Shown: positions 14,791 to 22,639, counted from the stretch's first letter. The stretch: DNA of 36,181 nt from Candidatus Agathobaculum merdipullorum (GCA_019115185.1 DXDZ01000079.1:1-36181), one strand, 5' to 3'. Program-made: numbers and translations. The notes: generated from the letters alone by a model not told the origin.

Positions 14791-15327
14791 TTACTCGTCG
14801 AGCGTCTCGACCTGGTCGAGTTCCAGCTCAACAGGGGTTTCGCGGCCGAACATGGAAACCGTGACATTAACCTTGTTCTTATCCGCTTCTACCGACGATA
14901 CTACGCCGATAAAGCCAGCCAATGCGCCGTCGATAACGCGCACGCTGTCGCCGGGTGCGTAGTTCACCTCGATCTCGCGCTTCTCCACGCCCATCGCGGC
15001 GATCTCGTCATCGGTCAGCGGGATGGGTTTGGAGCCGCCGGACTTGTCCTGTCCGACAAAACCGGTGCAGCCGCGGGTATTGCGAACCAGATACCAGGTT
15101 TCATCGGTCATAACCATTTTGACAAGCACGTAGCCCGGGAAGAGCTTGCGCTCCACCTCGCGGCTTTTGCCGTCCTTGACTTCCGTGACAGTTTCAGTCG
15201 GGATGTTGACGGCTTGGATCAGGTCATGCAGCTTGCGGTTTTCGACCGCTTTCTCGATCGAAGAGGCCACTTTGTTTTCGTAGCCGGAGTATGTGTGCAC
15301 CACATACCATTTTGCAGCGTCTGACAT
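14791..15327 (-). CDS. nusG: Transcription termination/antitermination factor NusG
   Basis: NusG binds RNA polymerase, modulates pausing and links transcription to translation. The 178-residue protein has the N-terminal NGN domain (AAKWYVVHTYSGYENKVASSIEK, KLFPGYVLVKMVMTDETWYLVRNTRGCTGFVG) and a C-terminal KOW domain (YAPGDSVRVIDGALAGFIGVVSSVEADKNKVNVTVSMFGR). AAGGAGG lies five bases before the ATG and overlaps the secE stop region; the gap to secE is 12 bases. It is followed after 115 bases by rplK. Confidence 0.98.
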   Translation of the reverse strand: MSDAAKWYVVHTYSGYENKVASSIEKAVENRKLHDLIQAVNIPTETVTEVKDGKSREVERKLFPGYVLVKMVMTDETWYLVRNTRGCTGFVGQDKSGGSKPIPLTDDEIAAMGVEKREIEVNYAPGDSVRVIDGALAGFIGVVSSVEADKNKVNVTVSMFGRETPVELELDQVETLDE

Positions 15328-15339
15328 AAATGCCTCCTT

Positions 15340-15570
15340 TTAGGCGGCGAAAGCGTTAAGCAGTGTCTGGACGCCGAGACCGAACACGATATCGAGGACC
15401 CAGATGAAAATACCGATCAGGATGACGCAGGCAATCACAACCAGCGTGTTGTTCACCGTCTGCTGGCGAGTGGGCCATACAATCTTACGGCACTCGCTCT
15501 TCAGCTCGCGGAACCACTTGCCGATACGCGCAAAGAGACCGGGCTTTTTCGCCTTGGTTTCTTCAGCCAT
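15340..15570 (-). CDS. secE: Preprotein translocase subunit SecE
   Basis: SecE clamps the SecY channel in the membrane. The 76-residue protein is the short one-helix form: an amphipathic segment FARIGKWFRELKSECRKIVWPTRQQTVNNT (the conserved WPT motif) followed by one transmembrane helix (residues about 43-66). It is encoded between rpmG and nusG, the invariant rpmG-secE-nusG order, with 18 bases to rpmG. Confidence 0.97.
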   Translation of the reverse strand: MAEETKAKKPGLFARIGKWFRELKSECRKIVWPTRQQTVNNTLVVIACVILIGIFIWVLDIVFGLGVQTLLNAFAA

Positions 15571-15588
15571 GAAGCTACTTCCTTTCTC

Positions 15589-15738
15589 TTACTTCGTTTC
15601 GCGGTGCAGCGTGTGCTTCCGGCAGAAACGGCAGTACTTGTTCATTTCCATACGGTCCGGGTTGTTCTTCTTGTTCTTCATTGTGTCATAGTTTCTTTGC
15701 TTGCACTCGGTGCAGGCCAGCGTAATTTTCACGCGCAT
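15589..15738 (-). CDS. rpmG: 50S ribosomal protein L33, zinc-binding form
   Basis: A 49-residue protein read on the minus strand from ATG at 15738: it begins [17 protein letters not shown] and ends [17 protein letters not shown]9, C12, C36 and C39 form two CxxC pairs, so it is the zinc-containing version of L33. AAGGAGG stands eleven bases upstream. It is the first gene of the rpmG-secE-nusG-rplK-rplA unit, with a promoter at 15890-15918. Confidence 0.96.
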   Translation of the reverse strand: MRVKITLACTECKQRNYDTMKNKKNNPDRMEMNKYCRFCRKHTLHRETK

Positions 15739-15765
15739 AAATAACGGCACCTCCTTTTAATATTC

Positions 15766-15800
15766 GTCCCTTCCCGTGCCCCTTTGGCCGGGCGCGGGAC
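15766..15800 (-). repeat. Bulged GC-rich hairpin in the rpmG leader
   Basis: On the minus strand GTCCC, CCCG and GCC pair in turn with GGC, CGGG and GGGAC, enclosing AAAGG. The structured leader sits about 15 bases before the rpmG ribosome binding site; no known leader family was recognised. Confidence 0.4.
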
Positions 15801-15862
15801 AATTTGCCTCCCTTTGCCAGTGTTCCGGGCCCTTTTTCCGAGACACGCGAAAAAATGGGCGC

Positions 15863-15887
15863 AAAAAAAGAACCTGCATAGGTTCTT
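15863..15887 (-). repeat. Hairpin with U-run at the 5' end of the rpmG transcript
   Basis: AAGAACCT-ATGC-AGGTTCTT on the minus strand is followed by seven T bases. It begins at or within two bases of the expected start of the rpmG transcript, so it forms a 5' cap-like stem or an extremely early terminator. Confidence 0.55.
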
Positions 15888-15889
15888 AA

Positions 15890-15918
15890 AGTATAGCATG
15901 GAGAAAACCGGCGGTCAA
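15890..15918 (-). promoter_or_regulatory. Promoter of rpmG-secE-nusG-rplKA
   Basis: On the minus strand TTGACC (15918-15913), a 17-base spacer and TATACT (15895-15890) form a good sigma-A promoter about 150 bases before rpmG. Confidence 0.8.
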
Positions 15919-15958
15919 GGGTTTTTGAGAAAAAAGTGCTGGTTTTTTTGCGTTTTTG

Positions 15959-15967
15959 TGATATACT
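15959..15967 (+). promoter_or_regulatory. Extended -10 promoter of ruvX
   Basis: TGATATACT is a TGn-extended -10 element without a clear -35, 33 bases before the ruvX ATG. Confidence 0.5.
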
Positions 15968-15999
15968 TAGCTTATTACACAACATATAGGAGTATTCGC

Positions 16000-16419
16000 A
16001 TGCGTATTTTGGGTATTGATTACGGCGATGCGCGCACCGGGCTTTCAGTTTCCGACCCATCGGGCTTTCTGGCGGGTTCGCCGAGCGTCATCCACGAATG
16101 GAATTACGATAAGCTCTTGGACAAGCTGACAGCCTTCATCATGGAAAACAAAATCGAGGAAATTGTGCTGGGCTGGCCGAAAAATATGGACGGCACATCA
16201 GGGCCGCGCGCGGAAAAATGTGAAGCGTTGGCGGAAACGCTCAGAGCGCGCACCGGACTGCCGGTGACGCTGTGGGACGAGCGGCGCACGACGGTTGCGG
16301 CGCACGACATCCTGCACCAGACGGGCAAAAAGACAAAAAAGCACCGCCAGACCGTGGACGCGGTCGCGGCGAGCCTGATTTTGCAGGGCTATCTGGATTT
16401 CAAGCGTCGGCAGGGCTAA
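16000..16419 (+). CDS. ruvX: Putative pre-16S rRNA nuclease / Holliday junction resolvase-like protein (YqgF)
   Basis: YqgF-family proteins trim the 5' end of 16S rRNA and have an RNase H fold like RuvC resolvases. The 139-residue protein contains ILGIDYGDARTGLSVSDPSG (first acidic residue D8), IVLGWPKNMDGTSGPRAEKC, LWDERRTTVAA with D/E, and TVDAVAASLILQGYL with the last catalytic aspartate. Length is typical. The ATG at 16000 follows AGGAG by seven bases; an upstream in-frame extension is open but has no support. It stands alone, divergent from rpmG and convergent with secA. Confidence 0.95.
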   Translation: MRILGIDYGDARTGLSVSDPSGFLAGSPSVIHEWNYDKLLDKLTAFIMENKIEEIVLGWPKNMDGTSGPRAEKCEALAETLRARTGLPVTLWDERRTTVAAHDILHQTGKKTKKHRQTVDAVAASLILQGYLDFKRRQG

Positions 16420-16426
16420 AAGGGAA

Positions 16427-16466
16427 AAAGAGGGAAACCCGCGTGGTTTCCCTCTTTCTTTTTATT
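16427..16466. terminator. Bidirectional terminator between ruvX and secA
   Basis: A 13-bp stem AAAGAGGGAAACC / GGTTTCCCTCTTT with loop CGCGT is followed by CTTTTTATTT on the plus strand and by a T-rich tail on the minus strand. Confidence 0.85.
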
Positions 16467-19218
16467 TATACGGGTTGTCCGCCTTGAGGTAGCAGCACTT
16501 TTTGTACTTCTTGCCGCTGCCGCACGGGCACGGATCGTTCGGGCCAACCTTCTTGCCCACACGCTTGGGCTCAGCCTTGACCGAACCATCCGTCGCGCCG
16601 GCCGCGCTCGTTTCCTTGGCGACTTGCTCACGCTTAGGTTCCTCGCGGGTGCGTACCTGCGCCAGGAAGATCATGCGCACGGTATCCTCGCGGATGGCGT
16701 CGATCATCGCGTCGAACATATCGAAGCCTTCGCGCTTGTACTCAACAACCGGGTCATGCTGACCGTAAGCGCGCAGACCGATGCCGTTGCGCAGCTCGGT
16801 CATCGCGTCGATGTGGTCCATCCACTTGGTATCAACGTTCTTGAGCAGCACCACGCGCTCAAGCTCACGCATGATCGGCGCGCCAATGGCCTGTTCCTTG
16901 GCCTCGTAAACCTTGTGCGCCTGATCGGTCAGCACGTTGGTCAGCTGCTCGGCAGTCAGATCGTCGCACTCTTCGGGCGTGAAGGTGCAATCCTCAGGCC
17001 GCAGGAACATACCGATAAACGGACGGCGTGCCTGCTCGACCATTTCCGGCGTAATCAGATGGTTTTCACCGACCGCCGCGTGCACCGCGCGGGCGATGGT
17101 ATCATCCACCATGTTCAGAATGTTGTCCTTGATGTCCTTGCCCTCGAGCACCTGCAAACGCTGACCGTAGATGGTCTGGCGCTGGGTGTTGAGCACATCG
17201 TCGTATTCGAGCACGTGCTTACGGGTGGCAAAGTTGCGGGATTCGATCTTCTTCTGCGCGTTTTCGATCGCGCCGGACAGAATCTTCTGGTCGATCGGCT
17301 CGTTTTCGTCGATGCCGAGCGTTTCCATCATGTTCTGGATGCGCTCCGAACCGAACAGACGCATCAGATCGTCCTCCAGCGAAATATAGAAGCTGGATTC
17401 GCCCGGGTCGCCCTGACGGCCGGCACGGCCGCGCAGCTGGTTATCGATACGGCGGGATTCATGCCGCTCGGTGCCCAGAATATACAGACCGCCTACCGCA
17501 CGCACTTTTTCTGCGTCCGCATCGGTCTCCTTCTTATACTTCTGATACAGTTCCTGGAACTTTTCACGGATAGCCAGCACTTCGGGATCGTCGGTCTCGG
17601 CGTGGCCGTTGGCTTCGTAGAGCAGTTCGGGGGGGTAATCGCCCTTTTTCAGCTCGTCGAGCGCCATGGTCTCCGCGTTGCCGCCCAGCATGATATCCGT
17701 ACCACGACCGGCCATGTTGGTTGCGATCGTGACCGCGCCCGACTTGCCTGCCTGCGCGACGATATCCGCCTCGCGCTCATGATACTTTGCGTTCAGAACG
17801 GTGTGCTTGATGCCCTTTGCCTTGAGCAGCTTGGACAGCTCCTCGGACTTTTCGATCGACACCGTGCCAACCAGAATCGGCTGGCCCTTGGCGTGGCAGG
17901 CCTCAATGCGCGCAATCGTCGCATGAATCTTGCCGCGCTCGTTCTTGTAGACCGCGTCCGGGTTATCCTTACGGGCGATCGGCTTGTTGGTCGGGATCTC
18001 GATAACGTCCAGCTTGTAGGTGTGGCGGAATTCCTCCTCCTCGGTCAGCGCGGTACCGGTCATGCCGGACAGCTTGCCGTACAGGCGGAAGTAATTCTGG
18101 AAAGTGATGGTCGCCAGCGTCTTGCTTTCGTGCGCGACCTTGACGCCTTCCTTGGCTTCGATGGCCTGATGCAGGCCCTCGTTGTAGCGGCGGCCGAACA
18201 TCAGGCGGCCGGTGAACTCGTCAACGATGATAACCTGCCCGTCGCGCACGACATAGTCCACATCGCGCTGCATCACGCCGCGCGCCTTGATCGCCTGATT
18301 GATGTGATGCTGGAGCGTGGTATTTGCCGGGTCGGACAGGTTTTCCACACGGAAATACTGCTCCGCGCGTGCAGTACCCTTGGGGGTCAGCGTCGCGGTG
18401 CGGGCCTTTTCGTCCACGATGTAGTCCGCGTCGATATCGTCCTGCTCCTCCTTAGCGTCTACCTCCTTGACGCGCAGGCACTTAAGGCCCGCAGCAAAGC
18501 GGTCAGCCATTTCATAAAGCTGGGAGGATTTTTCGCCCTGACCCGAGATAATCAGCGGGGTACGCGCCTCGTCGATCAGGATGGAGTCCACCTCGTCCAC
18601 GATGGCAAATGCATGACCGCGCTGCACCATGGCTTTCTTATAAATCGCCATGTTGTCGCGCAGGTAGTCGAAACCGAACTCGTTGTTCGTGCCATAGGTG
18701 ATATCCGCTTCATACATCGCCTTGCGCTGCGACGGCTCGACGGCGTGGATGACCAGACCGACCGTCAGCCCGAGGAAGCGGTAGACCTTGCCCATCCATT
18801 CGCTGTCGCGTTTGGCAAGGTAGTCGTTGACCGTGACGATATGCACGCCCTTACCGGTCAATGCATTCAGATAGGCAGGCAGAGTGGCAACCAGCGTTTT
18901 GCCTTCGCCGGTTTTCATCTCCGCGATGCGGCCCTGATGTAGCACGATGCCGCCGATGACCTGCACGCGATAGTGCCGCATGCCCAGTACGCGCCACGCC
19001 GCCTCGCGGCAGGTGGCAAACGCCTCGGGCAGCAGATCGTCGAGCGTTTCTCCGTTCTGGTAGCGGGCCTTGAACTCGTCCGTCTTGGCACGCAGCTCGG
19101 CGTCGGTCAGTTTTTTATACTGTTCTTCGAGCGCATCGACCTTATCCGCGATGGGATAGATCTTTTTCAGCTCGTGCGAGGAATGGGTGCCGAAAATTTT
19201 GGTGAAAAGGTTAGCCAT
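16462..19218 (-). CDS. secA: Protein translocase ATPase SecA
   Basis: SecA pushes unfolded preproteins through SecYEG. The 918-residue protein has all landmarks: [19 protein letters not shown] (Walker A, about 100-118), [20 protein letters not shown] (DEAD-type motif), [68 protein letters not shown], and a C-terminal zinc-binding SEC-C tail, [18 protein letters not shown]. Length is at the upper end of the usual range. The ATG at 19218 lies 54 bases downstream of a strong -10 element. It is a single-gene transcript, convergent with ruvX. Confidence 0.98.
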   Translation of the reverse strand: MANLFTKIFGTHSSHELKKIYPIADKVDALEEQYKKLTDAELRAKTDEFKARYQNGETLDDLLPEAFATCREAAWRVLGMRHYRVQVIGGIVLHQGRIAEMKTGEGKTLVATLPAYLNALTGKGVHIVTVNDYLAKRDSEWMGKVYRFLGLTVGLVIHAVEPSQRKAMYEADITYGTNNEFGFDYLRDNMAIYKKAMVQRGHAFAIVDEVDSILIDEARTPLIISGQGEKSSQLYEMADRFAAGLKCLRVKEVDAKEEQDDIDADYIVDEKARTATLTPKGTARAEQYFRVENLSDPANTTLQHHINQAIKARGVMQRDVDYVVRDGQVIIVDEFTGRLMFGRRYNEGLHQAIEAKEGVKVAHESKTLATITFQNYFRLYGKLSGMTGTALTEEEEFRHTYKLDVIEIPTNKPIARKDNPDAVYKNERGKIHATIARIEACHAKGQPILVGTVSIEKSEELSKLLKAKGIKHTVLNAKYHEREADIVAQAGKSGAVTIATNMAGRGTDIMLGGNAETMALDELKKGDYPPELLYEANGHAETDDPEVLAIREKFQELYQKYKKETDADAEKVRAVGGLYILGTERHESRRIDNQLRGRAGRQGDPGESSFYISLEDDLMRLFGSERIQNMMETLGIDENEPIDQKILSGAIENAQKKIESRNFATRKHVLEYDDVLNTQRQTIYGQRLQVLEGKDIKDNILNMVDDTIARAVHAAVGENHLITPEMVEQARRPFIGMFLRPEDCTFTPEECDDLTAEQLTNVLTDQAHKVYEAKEQAIGAPIMRELERVVLLKNVDTKWMDHIDAMTELRNGIGLRAYGQHDPVVEYKREGFDMFDAMIDAIREDTVRMIFLAQVRTREEPKREQVAKETSAAGATDGSVKAEPKRVGKKVGPNDPCPCGSGKKYKKCCYLKADNPYK

Positions 19219-19273
19219 TCTTGATTCAGCCTTTCAAAAGGGACAAAAAGCCCCGTTCGTTCATACAGAAGAT

Positions 19274-19301
19274 ATTATAGCACACAATGGACGGGAAACA
19301 A
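19274..19301 (-). promoter_or_regulatory. secA promoter
   Basis: On the minus strand TTGTTT (19301-19296), a 16-base spacer and TGCTATAAT (TATAAT at 19279-19274) form an extended -10 promoter. Confidence 0.8.
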
Positions 19302-19332
19302 ACAAATTTTTTGTAAACGAATGTTATGACGC

Positions 19333-19362
19333 AAAAAAGACGCCCGCAGGCGTCTTTTTTCG
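19333..19362. terminator. Terminator after the CaCA exchanger gene
   Basis: AAAAAAGACGCC-CGCA-GGCGTCTTTTTT is a strong hairpin with A- and T-runs. It lies just past the exchanger stop on the minus strand and upstream of the secA promoter. Confidence 0.88.
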
Positions 19363-19364
19363 CT

Positions 19365-20294
19365 TTATCGCATAATCAGGTAAGCCGTATAGACCACATA
19401 GGTGAGCGCCATGATCACGCCGGGTGCGCGGCCGAGCTTGCCGCGGCGCGCGGGGAGATAGAACACAATGCTGATGCCGATGAGCACGAGCGCGTCAATG
19501 ATCGAGGTCGCCTGCACCGGAATGGGCGTAATCGTTGCCGAAACGCCGAGAATAAACAGCAGATTAAAGATATTCGAGCCAATGACGTTGCCCATTGCGA
19601 TTTCGTTCTGTCCCTTGCGGGCGGCCACCAGCGAGGTGACCAGCTCGGGCAGGCTGGTACCAATGGCGACGATGGTCAGGCCGATAAGCGTCTCGGACAG
19701 GCCAAACATGCGAGCGATCCCGGTCGCGCCGTTGACAGCCAGCTGACCGCCGATGATGATGCACGCAAGGCCGAGCACGATGTTCACGCCGATCATCAGG
19801 GGCGGCATTGTAATTTCATCCTCTTCGCTTTCCAGGGTATCGCGGTTTTTGAGCGCCGCACGGATCTGGGTGCTCAGCACCAGCGCGAACACCACCAGCA
19901 GGATCACGCCTTCAATGCGCGAAATGGTCAGATCGGGCGCAATGAACACCAGCAGCAGCACCGCCGCAGCCAGCGAGATCGGCCAGTCGCGCCGCAGCAG
20001 CGTGCGGTCCATGACGAGCGGACAGACCACCGCAGACAGGCCGGCAACCATGAGCAGATTAAAGATGTTCGAGCCGACGACGTTGCCGACCGCGATCTCA
20101 TTTGCGCCCTGCAAGGCCGCGGTCAAACTGACAGCAAGCTCGGGTGCGGATGTGCCGAAGGCAACGATGGTCAGGCCGACGAGCAGCGGCGACACGCCCA
20201 GCCGCCGCGCCAGTGCGGACGCGCCTGCGACGAATTTATCCGCGCCCCAGACGAGCAGGACAAAGCCAAATACCAACATGATGAAAGATAACAT
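19365..20294 (-). CDS. CaCA-family cation exchanger, probable Mn/Ca exporter
   Basis: Calcium/cation antiporters move Ca2+ or related divalent ions out in exchange for Na+ or H+. The 309-residue protein has ten predicted membrane helices in two homologous halves, each with the alpha-repeat: GTSAPELAVSLTAALQGANEIAVGNVVGSNIFN and GTSLPELVTSLVAARKGQNEIAMGNVIGSNIFN, whose acidic residues bind the ion. The ATG at 20294 is chosen from GGGGG seven bases upstream and from the hydrophobic N-terminus; the frame upstream runs through the riboswitch. A yybP-ykoY manganese riboswitch controls it, so Mn2+ export is the likely job. Confidence 0.92.
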   Translation of the reverse strand: MLSFIMLVFGFVLLVWGADKFVAGASALARRLGVSPLLVGLTIVAFGTSAPELAVSLTAALQGANEIAVGNVVGSNIFNLLMVAGLSAVVCPLVMDRTLLRRDWPISLAAAVLLLVFIAPDLTISRIEGVILLVVFALVLSTQIRAALKNRDTLESEEDEITMPPLMIGVNIVLGLACIIIGGQLAVNGATGIARMFGLSETLIGLTIVAIGTSLPELVTSLVAARKGQNEIAMGNVIGSNIFNLLFILGVSATITPIPVQATSIIDALVLIGISIVFYLPARRGKLGRAPGVIMALTYVVYTAYLIMR

Positions 20295-20333
20295 GATACA
20301 ACCCCCTATGATGTTACAATAGCATATCCAGGC

Positions 20334-20376
20334 GCAAAAAAAGAGACTTTTATTGCGTATGTGCAATAAAAGTCTC
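20334..20376 (-). terminator. Expression-platform terminator of the manganese riboswitch
   Basis: GAGACTTTTATTGC (20376-20363 on the minus strand) pairs perfectly with GCAATAAAAGTCTC (20356-20343), followed by TTTTTTT. The 5' arm begins in the aptamer's closing helix, which makes aptamer and terminator mutually exclusive. Confidence 0.88.
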
Positions 20377-20460
20377 GCTGCTTCCGGTAGGCACGGGTCG
20401 AAGGTTCGACCGTGATTGACGATGCCGACCACGCCCGCAGGCGTGAGCTACTCCCTTTTG
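20334..20460 (-). ncRNA. yybP-ykoY manganese riboswitch
   Basis: On the minus strand the leader reads AAAGGGAGTAGC, a GC-rich hairpin, then CATCGTCAATCACGG, a second hairpin, CTACCGGAAGCAGCGAGAC, and the terminator. GGGAGUAGC and CGUCAA ... ACCGG are the conserved loops of the yybP-ykoY class, which senses Mn2+ and turns on exporters. It sits 40 bases before a CaCA exchanger gene, a usual partner. Confidence 0.9.
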
Positions 20461-20471
20461 TTGTATTTAAA

Positions 20472-20500
20472 AATATATCGGAAGGACAAGGGTTAGTCAA
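20472..20500 (-). promoter_or_regulatory. Promoter of the riboswitch-exchanger transcript
   Basis: On the minus strand TTGACT (20500-20495), a 17-base spacer and TATATT (20477-20472) lie about 12 bases before the start of the aptamer. Confidence 0.8.
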
Positions 20501-20519
20501 GCCAAACTTAGAAAAAAAC

Positions 20520-20548
20520 TTTACAAGTTCCCCGCAAAACGGTATACT
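20520..20548 (+). promoter_or_regulatory. prfB promoter
   Basis: TTTACA (20520-20525), a 17-base spacer and TATACT (20543-20548) lie 36 bases before the prfB ATG. It is back to back with the riboswitch promoter. Confidence 0.8.
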
Positions 20549-20583
20549 ATATACTACTGAAAAATACGTGAAGGAGCATTTTC

Positions 20584-21708
20584 ATGCTTGAGTTCGAGGA
20601 ATACAAGGTCAAACTGAACAATTTGAAGCCCCAGCTCGAGGAGCTGTATGAGTCGCTCGGCTTGGACCGGGCAAAGCGCGAGGTCGAGGAGCTGGAGATC
20701 AAGTCCTCCCAGCCCGGCTTCTGGGACAACCCGGAGGAAAGCCAGAAGATCGTCTCCCGTATGGGTGCACTCAAGGGCAAGATCGAAGCGTATAACCACC
20801 TGAACAGCCTGTGTGACGACCTGCTGACGATTTGCGAAATGGCAATCGAGGAAAACGACGAGTCCATGCTCGAGGAGCTGGAAAACGGCTACAAGGAGCT
20901 GGAAGAGGGCGTGGCCGAGCAGAAGCTGTCCACGCTGCTGACTGGCGAGTATGACCACAACAATGCGCTGGTGTCCTTCCATGCGGGCGCGGGCGGCACC
21001 GAGGCACAGGACTGGTGCGAAATGCTGTACCGTATGTACACCCGCTGGGCGGAGCGCCACGGCTTCACCTACAAGATCATGGACTATCAGGACGGCGAAG
21101 AAGCGGGCCTGAAGAGCGCGGATATCCTGATCGAAGGTGAAAACGCCTACGGCTTCCTCAAAGGCGAGTCGGGCGTGCACCGTCTGGTGCGCATCTCCCC
21201 GTTTGACGCTTCCGGCCGCCGCCATACCTCGTTCTCTGCGGTCGAGGTCATCCCGGATATCCCGGACGACTCGGCGGATTTCGAAATCAAGCCGGATGAC
21301 TACGAGATGCAGGTGTTCCGTTCCTCTGGCGCGGGCGGTCAGCATATCAACAAGACTTCGTCTGCGGTGCGTCTGATCCACAAGGCGACCGGCATTGTGG
21401 TTTCCTGCCAGACCGAGCGCAGCCAGTTCCAGAACAAGGACAACTGCTTGCGCATGCTGCGTTCCAAGCTGGTTGAGATCAAGGAGCGCGAGCATCTGGA
21501 GAAGATTTCGGACATCAAGGGCGACCAGAAAAAGATCGAATGGGGCAGCCAGATCCGTTCCTACGTCTTTATGCCTTATACGCTCGCCAAGGACACGCGC
21601 ACCGGCTTTGAAAACGCCAACATCAACGCGGTCATGGACGGCGATATCGACGGCTTCATCAACGCCTACTTGTCGGGCCTTGCAACCGGCACGCTGAGCA
21701 AGAAATGA
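20584..21708 (+). CDS. prfB: Peptide chain release factor 2
   Basis: RF2 ends translation at UGA and UAA. The 374-residue protein contains the stop-codon-reading SPF tripeptide in VRISPFDASGRRHTSF and the GGQ catalytic loop in SSGAGGQHINKTSSAVRLIH. The reading frame is continuous from the ATG (AAGGAG seven bases upstream); the N-terminal region YESLGLDRAKREVEELE aligns with the place where many bacteria have an in-frame UGA and a programmed +1 shift, and here CTCGGCTTGGAC has no stop. The gene therefore lacks frameshift autoregulation. It is followed by a terminator-like hairpin and the two TSUP genes. Confidence 0.98.
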   Translation: MLEFEEYKVKLNNLKPQLEELYESLGLDRAKREVEELEIKSSQPGFWDNPEESQKIVSRMGALKGKIEAYNHLNSLCDDLLTICEMAIEENDESMLEELENGYKELEEGVAEQKLSTLLTGEYDHNNALVSFHAGAGGTEAQDWCEMLYRMYTRWAERHGFTYKIMDYQDGEEAGLKSADILIEGENAYGFLKGESGVHRLVRISPFDASGRRHTSFSAVEVIPDIPDDSADFEIKPDDYEMQVFRSSGAGGQHINKTSSAVRLIHKATGIVVSCQTERSQFQNKDNCLRMLRSKLVEIKEREHLEKISDIKGDQKKIEWGSQIRSYVFMPYTLAKDTRTGFENANINAVMDGDIDGFINAYLSGLATGTLSKK

Positions 21709-21733
21709 ACTTGTAAACACACATAAAACAAAA

Positions 21734-21769
21734 CCCTTCGGTGCAAACTGTTGCCGGAGGGCTGTTTTT
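21734..21769 (+). terminator. prfB terminator overlapping the next ribosome binding site
   Basis: CCCTTCGG (21734-21741) pairs with CCGGAGGG (21754-21761), followed by CTGTTTTT. The GGAGGG of the 3' arm is also the only good ribosome binding site for the next ATG, at 21770, eight bases on. Confidence 0.65.
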
Positions 21770-22129
21770 ATGAAAGAAAACGCAAAATATGGCGTGACCG
21801 GTGCGCTTGCGGGCGCGGCAAACGGCTTTTTTGGCGCGGGCGGCGGATTGTTCCTTGTGCCGATGCTGGTATATTGGTGCGGCATGGAGGAACGGCGCGC
21901 GTTTGCGACCTCGGTCGCGGTGATTTTCCCGCTTAGCGCGCTGTCCGCCGCGCTGTATTGGATGCAGGGCGGACTGGCGTTATCTGCCGCGTGGCCCTAT
22001 CTGCTGGGCGGCGTGCTGGGCGGCTGGGTCGCAGGCCGCGTTTTTCGCCGGATCGACATAGTATGGCTGCGGCGCGCGTTCGGCCTGCTGCTGCTCTATG
22101 GCGGCGTGCGCGCCGTCCTGCTGCTATGA
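21770..22129 (+). CDS. Half-size TSUP (TauE/SafE) membrane protein, first half
   Basis: TSUP proteins are membrane permeases for sulfur compounds and organic anions, normally about 250 residues with two homologous halves of four helices. This 119-residue protein is one half: it begins with the motif GALAGAANGFFGAGGGLFLVPML, has about four membrane segments, and ends RIDIVWLRRAFGLLLLYGG. Its stop overlaps the next gene's start (ATGA). The next protein is the other half of the same length, so the two probably assemble as a heterodimer. The ribosome binding site lies in the prfB terminator hairpin. Substrate is unknown. Confidence 0.85.
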   Translation: MKENAKYGVTGALAGAANGFFGAGGGLFLVPMLVYWCGMEERRAFATSVAVIFPLSALSAALYWMQGGLALSAAWPYLLGGVLGGWVAGRVFRRIDIVWLRRAFGLLLLYGGVRAVLLL

Positions 22130-22433
22130 GCACGCTGCTTTCTGCCGTGGTCGGGCTGGCGACCGGCATCCTGTCCGGCTGCGGAGTGGGCGGTGGCTCG
22201 CTGCTGATGCTCTATCTTACGCTGCTGGCCGGTATGGGGCAATATCAGGCGGCAGGCATCAATCTGCTGTACTTCCTCGCCTGTGCGCCCGCAGCGCTCT
22301 GGTCACATATCCAAAACGGTCTGGTCGAAAAACGCGCGGCTCTTTGGTGCATTGCAGCAGGTGTGCCGACGGCTGCGGCGGCTTCCCTGCTGGCTGCGCA
22401 GATCGACACCGATTGGCTGCGGCGCGCGTTCGG
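22064..22433 (+). repeat. Identical 20-bp stretch in the two TSUP genes
   Basis: TGGCTGCGGCGCGCGTTCGG occurs at 22064-22083 and 22414-22433, 350 bases apart, and each copy is preceded by GATCGACA at the same distance. Both encode WLRRAFG at the equivalent last helix of each half. The coordinates given span the two copies. Confidence 0.8.
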
Positions 22434-22485
22434 TGTGTTCCTACTGTGTATAGGTTTCAAGGAATGCTTTGCCAAACGAAAATAG
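22126..22485 (+). CDS. Half-size TSUP (TauE/SafE) membrane protein, second half
   Basis: This 119-residue protein starts MSTLLSAVVGLATGILSGCGVGGGSLLMLYL, the TSUP N-terminal half motif, has four hydrophobic segments, and ends QIDTDWLRRAFGVFLLCIGFKECFAKRK. The ATG at 22126 overlaps the previous stop by four bases, so translation is coupled. Upstream in-frame codons lie in the previous gene in another frame and are not used. With its partner it makes a split transporter. A 20-bp identical stretch (22064-22083 and 22414-22433) shows the two genes share a recent duplication or gene conversion. Confidence 0.85.
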   Translation: MSTLLSAVVGLATGILSGCGVGGGSLLMLYLTLLAGMGQYQAAGINLLYFLACAPAALWSHIQNGLVEKRAALWCIAAGVPTAAAASLLAAQIDTDWLRRAFGVFLLCIGFKECFAKRK

Positions 22486-22509
22486 ACCACTGTAACAAAA
22501 TAAATTGTA

Positions 22510-22540
22510 AAATCCCGGAAGCGCTATGCTTCCGGGATTT
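22510..22540 (+). terminator. Hairpin after the TSUP genes
   Basis: A 13-bp perfect stem AAATCCCGGAAGC / GCTTCCGGGATTT with loop GCTAT is followed by GCCTTG. The U-tract is short, so it is a moderate terminator. Confidence 0.6.
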
Positions 22541-22556
22541 GCCTTGTCCCCCAAAA

Positions 22557-22596
22557 GGTTACAAACCGGTTACATAACGGTTACATCTTTGTTATC
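22557..22596 (+). promoter_or_regulatory. Three to four GGTTACA repeats at 11-bp spacing
   Basis: GGTTACA occurs at 22557, 22568 and 22579, and a weaker TGTTATC at 22590, each exactly 11 bases apart. Direct repeats spaced by one helical turn are the usual binding arrangement of OmpR/PhoB-family response regulators. They end 28 bases before the TATACT -10 box of rubrerythrin, which has no recognisable -35, so activation is likely. Confidence 0.6.
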
Positions 22597-22623
22597 ATCC
22601 ACACTTTTCCAAAGAAAAAGGAG

Positions 22624-22629
22624 TATACT
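22624..22629 (+). promoter_or_regulatory. -10 box of the rubrerythrin promoter
   Basis: TATACT at 22624-22629 has no -35 match at the right distance (ACACTT at 22601-22606), in line with an activator-dependent promoter. Confidence 0.5.
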
Positions 22630-22639
22630 TCCGATATGA

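Noticed and set aside
16624..18942. 772-codon plus-strand open frame
   Set aside because: Antisense shadow of secA, with no family motif and no start signal.
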